NCBI RefSeq assembly: GCF_003671765.1
Contig: NZ_QPIB01000012.1
Location: 52,758-116,757, forward strand
DNA: 64,000 nucleotides
Reading direction: 5' to 3'
Origin: Xenophilus sp. E41
GTDB lineage: Bacteria; Pseudomonadota; Gammaproteobacteria; Burkholderiales; Burkholderiaceae_C
Under the pieces are notes generated by a model that did no database searches, was not told the origin of the DNA, and was given only the letters and a program-made list of their open reading frames with translations. The translations under genes and the position numbers were made by a program. Position 1 is the first letter of the stretch. The number at the start of each line of letters is the position of its first letter. Shown here piece by piece: positions 1 to 7,103 of this stretch.

Positions 1-212
1 TTGCCCGCAGCGAAGCGGAGGGTCGCAGCCAGCAGGGTCGCCTTTTCTTTGCCTACTTTCTTTTGGCGAAGCAAAAGAAAGTAGGTGCGCCGCCGGGCGC
101 ACATCCCGGCTCCTGCTCGAAAACAGACCGCGAGGCCAAGGCGAATACCTGCAAGCCCTCACACCACCTCTCTCCAAGAGGGAGAGGGAGCAAGACAGAA
201 GCCGCCCCGCCT
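1..212. other. Intergenic left edge with stem-loops
   Basis: This is non-coding sequence downstream of tssK, which reads toward the left edge. It holds the long hairpin described at 52-101 and a shorter inverted repeat, CTCTCC at 170-175 with GGAGAG at 181-186. The shorter one could help terminate tssK transcription, although no clear T-run follows it. Frames crossing this stretch have no gene-like protein sequence. Whatever lies to the left, possibly more T6SS genes, is outside the window. Confidence 0.5.
52..101. repeat. Perfect long hairpin plus GC hairpin
   Basis: CCTACTTTCTTTTG (52-65) and CAAAAGAAAGTAGG (72-85) form a perfect 14-bp stem around the loop GCGAAG. TGCGCC (86-91) and GGCGCA (96-101) form a second stem directly after it. 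The symmetric pyrimidine/purine stem allows a bidirectional terminator-like structure with T-rich sequence on either strand. I believe similar elements recur between genes in this bacterial family, but only one copy is in the window. Confidence 0.7.
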
Positions 213-1544
213 TCATGACCGAATCGCCCAGAACGCCAGGTCCAGCCCCGGGAAGTCCCCCGCGATATGCATCGCCATCCCCCCCGACTGCTCCAGCTGC
301 CGCCACAACTCGCTGTTGCGCGTCTCCAGCTCGAAGTAGTTGGCACCCGTGTGGAAAGGGATCTGCCGCGGCGCCACCGGCATGGGCGTGAGCGTGACGC
401 CCGGCAGCTGCAGGTTGACCAGGTCGCGGATGCGCTCTACCGGGCCGATCTTGACCTGCGTGGGAAAGCGCGCGCGCAGCGCCTCGGCCGCCATCTGCGA
501 CTGCACGGCCAAGACGAAAGTGGCGTTGCGCTGCAGGTCGACGTCGGGAATCAGTGCCACGCGCACGCCGTGCTTGCGGTCGTGCAGTTCGATGCGGATG
601 GCCGATTGCTCCAGCACCATCGACAGGCTGCGGCGCAGGTCGTCCATCACCGGACGGAAGGTGGCCTCCAGGTCGTCGTGCACGTAGGGGCCGAAGCGCG
701 CCGAGCGCCGCGCATCGCGAAAGGTGCCGAGGTCGCCCGCGAGCTGCAGCGCCTCTTCGTAGAAGTGCAGCGGGTGCAGGGCGGCGCTGCGGGTGAAGTG
801 CGCGAACAGCGGCTCGTAGCGGTTCACGGTCTGCAGCAGCAGGAAATCCGCGATCTCGGCGACGCCGCCGGTGCCGCCCTGCGTCATGCGGCCGGCAAGC
901 GCTTCGGCGCGCTGACGCAGCAGGCCCAGCAGTTCGTCGACCCAGCCGCGCACCACCGCATGGCCCGCCACGTGCAGCAGCGGCGGTACCAGGCCGCGGT
1001 GCAGCTGCACCTGGTTGTCGACGCGGCGCTCCACCACGCGCGCGACGCTGAGCGTGGTCCAGGCGTCGGTGGCCTCGCCGGCGCGCAGCAGGCGCGTGTG
1101 CAGGGCGCCCAGCTGCAGCATCGCGGTGCGCTCGCCGGTGGTGTTGGAATCGGGCACCTCGGCTTCGAGCACGCGGTGGCGCACCAGCTCGTCGTAGCCT
1201 TCGGCGTCGGCCTCGCGCGCGCCCGCGCGGCGCACGGGCAGGGCCAGCACCACGGCCTCGTCGCGCATGTTGGCGGGGATGTCGATGGGCTCGGGCAGCG
1301 GATCGACGGCCGGCATGTCGAACACCGTGCCGTCGCCGAACACGCCGACGGCACGCACCAGCGCCAGCTTGCCCAGGCTCAGCGCCGCGGCGTCGATCTC
1401 GAGTTCGGCAAAACCCCAGGCGTAAGGCGTGGTGGCGCGCAGCAGCACGTGGCGGGCGTGGTCGGCATGGCGCTCGGCTTGCTGCAGGTGCTGGGGCTGC
1501 AAGAGCATCCCCTCGCTCCAAACCACTTTTGTTCGCCAACTCAT
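213..1544 (-). CDS. tssK: Type VI secretion baseplate protein TssK
   Basis: The 443-residue protein matches the usual TssK (ImpJ/VasE) length of about 445. TssK trimers link the T6SS baseplate wedge to the TssLM membrane complex on the cytoplasmic side. The start carries the family signature: tryptophan, then EGMLLQPQHLQ at residues 11-21. The ATG at 1544 puts this motif at the N-terminus; the open frame extends further upstream but adds only low-complexity sequence. A weak GGAG lies about 11 nt ahead of the start. No other T6SS gene is visible, and the genes upstream on the same strand are binding proteins, so this is either the first gene of a T6SS operon continuing left or an isolated piece of one. 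Confidence 0.93.
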   Translation of the reverse strand: MSWRTKVVWSEGMLLQPQHLQQAERHADHARHVLLRATTPYAWGFAELEIDAAALSLGKLALVRAVGVFGDGTVFDMPAVDPLPEPIDIPANMRDEAVVLALPVRRAGAREADAEGYDELVRHRVLEAEVPDSNTTGERTAMLQLGALHTRLLRAGEATDAWTTLSVARVVERRVDNQVQLHRGLVPPLLHVAGHAVVRGWVDELLGLLRQRAEALAGRMTQGGTGGVAEIADFLLLQTVNRYEPLFAHFTRSAALHPLHFYEEALQLAGDLGTFRDARRSARFGPYVHDDLEATFRPVMDDLRRSLSMVLEQSAIRIELHDRKHGVRVALIPDVDLQRNATFVLAVQSQMAAEALRARFPTQVKIGPVERIRDLVNLQLPGVTLTPMPVAPRQIPFHTGANYFELETRNSELWRQLEQSGGMAMHIAGDFPGLDLAFWAIRS

Positions 1545-1626
1545 CCGCGCGCGCTCCGTCAAAGGCAAGGGTTGCCAAGGAGCGTCGAGTTTCCAGGCGT
1601 AACCGGGAGCGGCAAATCCGCCGGAC

Positions 1627-1666
1627 GGCCTAGCCGCCGGCGCGCGGCCTAATGCGAAGGGGCTAG
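1627..1666 (-). promoter_or_regulatory. TAGGCC-type motifs upstream of tssK
   Basis: Between tssK and the next gene the minus strand reads CTAGGCCGTCCGG (core 1632-1627) and TTAGGCCGCGCG (core 1651-1646), with a degenerate CTAGCC at about 1666. The same cores occur upstream of the second sensory module (5879-5956) and of the CHAT operon (19376-19381). The position fits a shared regulator site, which is an inference from motif recurrence. Confidence 0.35.
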
Positions 1667-1687
1667 TCCACCGCCCGAGGCCGGCGG

Positions 1688-2743
1688 CTACTTCCCGGCC
1701 CGCAGCGGATCGCGCTGGAGCGCGGCGACCTGACGCGCGTAGTCGGCGTCGAGGCGCGCCAGCCGCTGCTGGCGCGCGGCCTCGCTGGTCCACTGCCCCG
1801 AGAGGGCCTGCTGGCGGGCGAGCTCGTGCTGCTGACGCGCGGCCTGCACCAGGACGCTGTTGTCGGCCAGCGCATAGCCCTGGATGGCGTTGGCATGCGC
1901 GCCCTTGAGCACCGCCCGCTGAGCGGCACTGCGCGCATCGCTGCCGCGCCCGTAGGCTGTGAGGAAATCCTGCAGCCTGCGCGTCTGCGCGGCGCTCCAA
2001 TCGGTGCGCACGAGGATCTGCGCGGGCGGCGTGGGCTCGGAGCGCCAGACGACCTGCAGGCGCGCCGCCTCGACCGGGAACTGCTGGCGGAAGCGCTCCA
2101 GGTCCGTGCTGTTGTTGGTTGCGACGTCGGCATCGCCGTTGGCCACCGCGAGCGCGTTCTCCTGGTGGGTGCCGACCCGTTCACCGGCGAAGCGGGTCTC
2201 GATGTCGATGCCGCGCGGCAGGAAGAGCTGCAGCTGCGGCACGATGTAGCCCGACACCGAGCGGGGGCCGCCGCGCGCGATGCGCCAGCGCTCGGGGGCC
2301 GCCAGCAGCGCTTCGAGCGAATTGAGCGGCGGCGCCTTGCGCATCAGCAGCAGGGCCTGATGGGCATTGGCCTGCTCCGCGTCGCGCTCGACGGTGGCCA
2401 CCACCTGCATGCGCCCGCGCAGCACGGCGTTGAGCGCCAGCCTGCCCGACAGGTAGGCGATGTCGACCTGGTCGGCCTCGATGGCGCGCTCCATCGCCTC
2501 GTAGCTGGGCACCGACAGCGCACTGACGCGCCGGCCCAGCGCGCTGCCCAGGTCCTGCAGCAAGGGCTCCCACTTGGTGCGCGAATCCACCGCGCCGCCC
2601 ACCGGCAGCACGCCGAAGGACAGCGGCAGCGCATCGGACGCCGGCCGGGGGCGTGTTTGCGCCGGCGCGCCGGCCGCGCCCAGGCAGGCCAGCGCCGCGG
2701 CCCCCTGGAGCCAGGTGCGCCGGGTCGCCAGAACGCTCGTCAT
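1688..2743 (-). CDS. PhnD-like periplasmic binding protein, copy 2
   Basis: A 351-residue phosphate/phosphite/phosphonate-type solute-binding protein of the PhnD superfamily. The N-terminus has a Tat-like motif TRRTWLQ followed by a hydrophobic stretch and APAQT. Family-type segments SVSGYIVPQLQLFLP and VANGDADVATNN are nearly identical in the neighbouring gene, so the pair arose by tandem duplication. Its ATG overlaps the stop of the upstream copy by 4 nt (ATGA), indicating translational coupling. No ABC permease or ATPase is present, while a hybrid sensor kinase is divergent, so a role in presenting ligand to the kinase is more likely than transport. The ligand is unknown. Confidence 0.88.
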   Translation of the reverse strand: MTSVLATRRTWLQGAAALACLGAAGAPAQTRPRPASDALPLSFGVLPVGGAVDSRTKWEPLLQDLGSALGRRVSALSVPSYEAMERAIEADQVDIAYLSGRLALNAVLRGRMQVVATVERDAEQANAHQALLLMRKAPPLNSLEALLAAPERWRIARGGPRSVSGYIVPQLQLFLPRGIDIETRFAGERVGTHQENALAVANGDADVATNNSTDLERFRQQFPVEAARLQVVWRSEPTPPAQILVRTDWSAAQTRRLQDFLTAYGRGSDARSAAQRAVLKGAHANAIQGYALADNSVLVQAARQQHELARQQALSGQWTSEAARQQRLARLDADYARQVAALQRDPLRAGK

Positions 2744-3813
2744 GGTGCGCCGTCGCGCAACACGGCCAGTTGATCGGCGTAGGTGCTTTCGATGCGCTGC
2801 AACCGCGCCTGGCGCGCCGACTCGTTGACGAACTGGCCCGTCACCGCGTTCTGGCGCGCCAGCTGGTAGGCCAGCTTGGCGGCCGGCACCAGCGAGCTGT
2901 TGTCCGCCGGCAGGAAGCCCGCCAGATCGTGCAGCGACCTGAGCACCGCCCGTTCGGCATCGCCCTTGGGGCCCCTGGCCTTGGCGTAGCCCGTCAGGAA
3001 GCCCTGCACGCGCTGCTGGAAGTCCGCCGGGTAGTCGCGGCGCATGACGATCTGCGCGTGCGGAATGAGCTCCGACTCCCAGATCACCTGCAGCCGCTCG
3101 GCCTCGGACGGGAACTGGAGCCTGAAGCGCTCGAAATCGGCGGTGTTGTTGGTGGCGACGTCGGCCTCGCCGTTGGCCACCGCGAGCGCGGTCATCTGGT
3201 GCGTGCCGATCACCTCGCTGCGAAAGCGCGTCTCCATGACGATGCGGTTGGGCAGGAACAGCTGCAGCTGCGGCACGATGAAGCCCGACACCGAGCGCGA
3301 TTCGCCGCGCGCCAGGCGCCAGCGGTCGGGGTCGCTCAACACCGCATCGATCGACGTCACGGGGCCGCCCTTGCGCGCCAGCAGCAGCGCCCGGTAGCCC
3401 GGCAGCCCGTCGTGCCGCGTGACCTGGGCCACCACCTTCATCTGGCGCAAGGTGACGGCGTCCAGCGCCATCTTCCCCGACAGGAAGGCCATGTCGACCT
3501 CGTTGCGCTGGATGGCCTGCTCGAGCGCGTCGTAGGAGGTGACGGAAAGCACCGCCACGGGCCGGCCGATCGCCTTGCTCAGGTCGGCCAGCAGCGGGTC
3601 CCAGTCGTTGCGCGACTCGAAGGCGCCGCCCAGGGGCAGAATGCCGAAGCGCACCGGCATGCCGGCCTGCTGGCCGATGGCCGCCAGGGGCAGGGCCAGC
3701 GCCCATGCCGCCAACACGCAGTGCCGGAAGAAGGCCCAGGGCCGCAGCCAGCGGCCGGCGGGCGGGTTCGGCCGGCGGGCGGACGATGCGGGGGCGAAGG
3801 GGGTTCGGGGCAT
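2740..3813 (-). CDS. PhnD-like periplasmic binding protein, copy 1
   Basis: A 357-residue PhnD-superfamily binding protein, paralogous to the next gene downstream. A basic N-region precedes a hydrophobic segment (about residues 32-46), fitting Sec export without a twin-arginine box. SVSGFIVPQLQLFLP and VANGEADVATNN mark the ligand-binding fold. I chose the ATG at 3813; a TTG at 3879 would add 22 residues unlike a signal peptide. No clear Shine-Dalgarno precedes the ATG. It is divergent from the hybrid kinase at 3921, with only 107 nt between the starts, so both could be co-regulated. Confidence 0.87.
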   Translation of the reverse strand: MPRTPFAPASSARRPNPPAGRWLRPWAFFRHCVLAAWALALPLAAIGQQAGMPVRFGILPLGGAFESRNDWDPLLADLSKAIGRPVAVLSVTSYDALEQAIQRNEVDMAFLSGKMALDAVTLRQMKVVAQVTRHDGLPGYRALLLARKGGPVTSIDAVLSDPDRWRLARGESRSVSGFIVPQLQLFLPNRIVMETRFRSEVIGTHQMTALAVANGEADVATNNTADFERFRLQFPSEAERLQVIWESELIPHAQIVMRRDYPADFQQRVQGFLTGYAKARGPKGDAERAVLRSLHDLAGFLPADNSSLVPAAKLAYQLARQNAVTGQFVNESARQARLQRIESTYADQLAVLRDGAP

Positions 3814-3920
3814 GGTCAGGGGCGGCCCCGGCGTCGGCCAAGCGGCTGACTGGTCAATGCAGGAAGCCGGGACACACAATTAGAAACCAAAAAAGGCTGC
3901 GATTTTGTGAAGTTTTCCCC

Positions 3921-5861
3921 ATGAGCAATCCGCTGCAAGCCGCGCCGCCCGCGCCCGCCGTCCCCACGCGGGCGCGCCGCGCCGCGCGCAGCGTGGGCGG
4001 CCGCCTGGGCCAGCTGTCGCTGGTCCAGCAGCTGGTGCTGCTGGCGGTGCTGCCGGCGGCGCTGGCGATGCTCGGCACCATCGCCGTGCTGACGCGGCAG
4101 TACCTGGCCGGCGTCAACGACCTGATGCGTGCCAACGCCCAGACGGTGGCCCTGCAGATCGCCACGGCGGCCCAGTCGCCCCTGGCCCACATGGACCGCC
4201 GCGCGCTGCTGCGCATCGCGCAGTCGGGCACCTTCCAGCCCCATGTGCAGCAGGTGCAGGTGTGGTCGGAGGACGGCGAGATCGTCGCCAACGCCGAGAC
4301 CGTCGACCGGCAACGCAGCGAGGGGGTGCAGGTGGTGGTGCCCGTCGCGTCCGACGATGGCCAGCCCAGCGGCAAGGTGATGGTGGAGATGAGCCTGGCC
4401 GCGGTGCGCAGCGCCCGCAACACCGTCTGGTTCAACGTGCTGCTGGTGCTGGGCGCCAGCCTGCTGGGCGTGGTGCTGGCAGGTGCCTGGGCCGCGCGCC
4501 GCATCAGCGCACCGATCCGCCGCCTGGGCGAGGCCGTGGACCGCCTGGGCGCCGGCGAGGAGGCGCAGGTGCCGGTGGAAGGCACGGCCGAGGTGCGCCA
4601 CCTGCAGGCCGGCTTCAACCACGCAGCCAGCGCCCTGGCCGAGAGCCAGCGCCTGCTGCAAAGTCGCATCGAGGTGGCGACGGCCGAACTGGCGCGCAAG
4701 AACCAGCAGCTGGAGGTGGCGAGCCAGGCCAAGACCCGCCTGCTGGCCGCTGCCAGCCACGACCTGCGCCAGCCGCTGCATGCGCTGACGCTGTTCTCCG
4801 ACGGGCTGGCCAACGGCGAGCACGACCCGGTGCGGCTGCAGCGCATCGCGCACATCCGCGAGTGCGTCGATTCGCTCGACCGGCTGTTCTCGGAGCTGCT
4901 CAACCTCTCGCAGCTCGATGCCGGCGTGCTGCAGCCGCAGTGGGTGGACTTCCCGCTCGACGGACTGCTCGACGAGATCAGCCGCAACTTCCGCCCGGTG
5001 GCCGAGCAGCAGGACCTGCGCCTCGTGGTGCGCAAGACCGACCTGTGGGTGCGCAGCGACTACGTGATGCTCTCGCGCGTGCTGTCCAACCTGGTGTCGA
5101 ACTCGCTGCGCCACACCGTCGAAGGCGGCGTGCTGGTGGGCGCGCGCCGGCGCGGGCGCTCGGTGCGCATCGACGTGTGGGACACCGGCGTGGGCATCGC
5201 GCCGCAGCACCAGGCGAAGGTGTTCGAGGAGTTCTACCAGGTCGACCCGCAGCGCACGCAGGCCACCCGCGGCACCCGCGGCATGGGCCTGGGCCTGGCC
5301 ACCGTGCAGCGCCTGGCGGGCCTGCTCAACACGCGCGTCGAGCTGCGCTCGCGGCCGGGGCGCGGCACCTGCGTGAGCATCACGGTGCGCACCGTGCCCG
5401 CACCCGACACCCCGGTGCCCGTGCCCTCGACGGCGGCCGCCGAGGAGGACATCCGCTTCGACGGCCTGCGGGTGATGGTCATCGACGACGAGCGCACCAT
5501 CCTCGAGGGCCTGCAGGTGGTGCTGGGCCAGTGGGGCGCGCAGGTGCTGGCCGCGCAGACCCGGGCCGAGGCCTTGTCGCTGGCCGACCAGTGGGCCACG
5601 CCGCCCGACGTGGTGGTGAGCGACCTGCTGCTGCAGGGCGGCGACAACGGCCTGGACGTGCTGGCCGCGCTCGAGCGGCATCCGCACGGGATCGGCCCGC
5701 ACACGGCGCGCCTGCTGGTCACCGGCGAGACCAAGCCCGACCGGCTGCGCGAGGTCGCGGCCGCCGGCGTGACGGTGCTTTACAAGCCGGTGTCGCCCCG
5801 CGCGCTGAGGCAGGCCATCGCGGCGCAGCTCGCGGGCCTGCGGGCCGTGGCGACGCACTGA
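3921..5861 (+). CDS. Hybrid sensor histidine kinase 1
   Basis: A 646-residue inner-membrane hybrid kinase. Transmembrane segments lie near residues 37-57 and 170-190 and enclose a periplasmic domain of about 110 residues. A HAMP-like linker (191-245) and coiled helix lead to the H-box SHDLRQPLHAL with His280. The ATPase domain shows NLVSNSLRH, DTGVGIAP and GMGLGLA. A C-terminal receiver domain has IDDE (521-524), acceptor Asp568, Thr601 and Lys622. No separate response regulator gene is adjacent, so the output goes through the fused receiver or an unlinked regulator. The periplasmic loop plus the divergent PhnD-like pair suggests sensing by binding-protein contact, as in LuxP-LuxQ or TorT-TorS. 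Confidence 0.92.
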   Translation: MSNPLQAAPPAPAVPTRARRAARSVGGRLGQLSLVQQLVLLAVLPAALAMLGTIAVLTRQYLAGVNDLMRANAQTVALQIATAAQSPLAHMDRRALLRIAQSGTFQPHVQQVQVWSEDGEIVANAETVDRQRSEGVQVVVPVASDDGQPSGKVMVEMSLAAVRSARNTVWFNVLLVLGASLLGVVLAGAWAARRISAPIRRLGEAVDRLGAGEEAQVPVEGTAEVRHLQAGFNHAASALAESQRLLQSRIEVATAELARKNQQLEVASQAKTRLLAAASHDLRQPLHALTLFSDGLANGEHDPVRLQRIAHIRECVDSLDRLFSELLNLSQLDAGVLQPQWVDFPLDGLLDEISRNFRPVAEQQDLRLVVRKTDLWVRSDYVMLSRVLSNLVSNSLRHTVEGGVLVGARRRGRSVRIDVWDTGVGIAPQHQAKVFEEFYQVDPQRTQATRGTRGMGLGLATVQRLAGLLNTRVELRSRPGRGTCVSITVRTVPAPDTPVPVPSTAAAEEDIRFDGLRVMVIDDERTILEGLQVVLGQWGAQVLAAQTRAEALSLADQWATPPDVVVSDLLLQGGDNGLDVLAALERHPHGIGPHTARLLVTGETKPDRLREVAAAGVTVLYKPVSPRALRQAIAAQLAGLRAVATH

Positions 5862-5878
5862 GCTGCAACACCCGGTCC

Positions 5879-5956
5879 TAGGCCATCCGGCATAGGCCGC
5901 GCGCGCCCCGCGGTGCGGCCGCACGCGCTTCGGTGCGCCGCGCCGGCGACGGCCTA
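5879..5956 (+). promoter_or_regulatory. TAGGCC repeats upstream of second sensory module
   Basis: TAGGCC occurs at 5879-5884 (in CTAGGCCATCCGG) and 5893-5898 (in ATAGGCCGCGCG), 14 nt apart. An inverted copy, GGCCTA, lies at 5951-5956 and reads TTAGGCCGTC on the minus strand. The group sits in the 213-nt gap before the binding-protein gene at 6075. The cores match those upstream of tssK and the CHAT operon. Confidence 0.35.
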
Positions 5957-6074
5957 AGCCCTCTGCGTTATCGCGCGCCGGCACGCCGCTCCGTACATTG
6001 GTGCGCACGGACCCCGTGCCGGCGAATCGCCGTCGGCCGGCCCGTCCCCGTCCGCATCCGATCCCATCGCTTCC

Positions 6075-7103
6075 ATGCGCTTCCAGTTCTTGTCCGCAGC
6101 CCGCCGCGCGCTGCCCTGCCGCTGGCAGCTCGCCGCCGGCGCGCTGTTCGCCTGCGCGCCGGCGCTGCCTGCGGGCGCGGCCGGCTGGACCGTGCTGACG
6201 GCCGACGACGCACCGGCGCATGCCGAGTTCGTGCGCGAGCTGCAGGGTGGCGCCGACGCCGACCCGCGCATCGAGTGGGTGCGCATCGCGCCCGGCAGCG
6301 GCGCGCCGGCTCCGACGCCCGAGGCCGTCGCACAGGCCGACGAGGACCGCGTCACGGCCGGCGTGCGCACCCGCGGCATCCGCCGCAGCGCACCGGCCAC
6401 CGACGCGGTCACCGTGGCCGTCGGGCCCTCGGCGGCGCGCGCGGCCCTCGACCGGCCGGGCCAGGAGCCGCTGCTGCTGGCGATGCTCAGCCGACTGGAC
6501 TACGAGGGCCTCAAGCCGCTGCCCGCGCTGCGCCGCGGCGAGCGCCCGATCGGCGTGCTGCTGCGCGAGCCCGCGATGGGCGACCAGCTGGCGCTGATCG
6601 ACGCGGTGCTGCCGGGCAAGCGCCGGCTGGGCCTGGTGGTGACCGGCGAATCCGAGCCCGTGCTGCGCGAGCTGCAGCGCGCAGCACAGGACTGGCAGCT
6701 GCAGGTCGAATACGCGCCCGATGCCCGCTCGCTCGCCGCCGCGCTGCGGGCGGTGGTGCCGCGCAGCGACGCGCTCATCGTGCTGCCCGACCTGATCGGC
6801 GAGAACCAGGCCGCGACGCTGGCGGTGCTGCGCGCGGGCGCGGGTGCCGGCCTGCCGGTGTTCGGCAGCAATGAAGGCATGGTGCGCTCGGGCGGCCTCG
6901 CCGCCGCGGTGTCGACGCCGGCACAGCTCGCACGCCAGGCCCGCGCGATGGGGGCGCGCCTCGCCGGCGGCAGCGCCGCGGCGCCCCTGGTCGAAAGCGC
7001 CACTCCCGCCAGCGTGCGCGTGAACGCCACGGTGGCACGGGGGCTGAACCTGCGCCTGCCGTCCGAAACCGAGCTGGCCCAGCGCGTCACTGCCCCACGA
7101 TGA
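6075..7103 (+). CDS. ABC_sub_bind-type periplasmic binding protein
   Basis: A 342-residue protein with a signal peptide: a basic start, then a hydrophobic run ending near residue 36 at GAAG. It has two alternating alpha/beta lobes with the layout of ABC-type sugar- or amino-acid-like binding proteins (TrpX/ABC_sub_bind, PF04392): RRGERPIGVLLREPAMGDQL, RLGLVVTG and LIVLPDLIGENQ mark the lobe crossings. The last codons overlap the start of the kinase gene by 4 nt (ATGA), so the two are made together. There is no permease or ATPase, so a sensor subunit is the best guess. The ligand cannot be read from sequence. Confidence 0.8.
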   Translation: MRFQFLSAARRALPCRWQLAAGALFACAPALPAGAAGWTVLTADDAPAHAEFVRELQGGADADPRIEWVRIAPGSGAPAPTPEAVAQADEDRVTAGVRTRGIRRSAPATDAVTVAVGPSAARAALDRPGQEPLLLAMLSRLDYEGLKPLPALRRGERPIGVLLREPAMGDQLALIDAVLPGKRRLGLVVTGESEPVLRELQRAAQDWQLQVEYAPDARSLAAALRAVVPRSDALIVLPDLIGENQAATLAVLRAGAGAGLPVFGSNEGMVRSGGLAAAVSTPAQLARQARAMGARLAGGSAAAPLVESATPASVRVNATVARGLNLRLPSETELAQRVTAPR

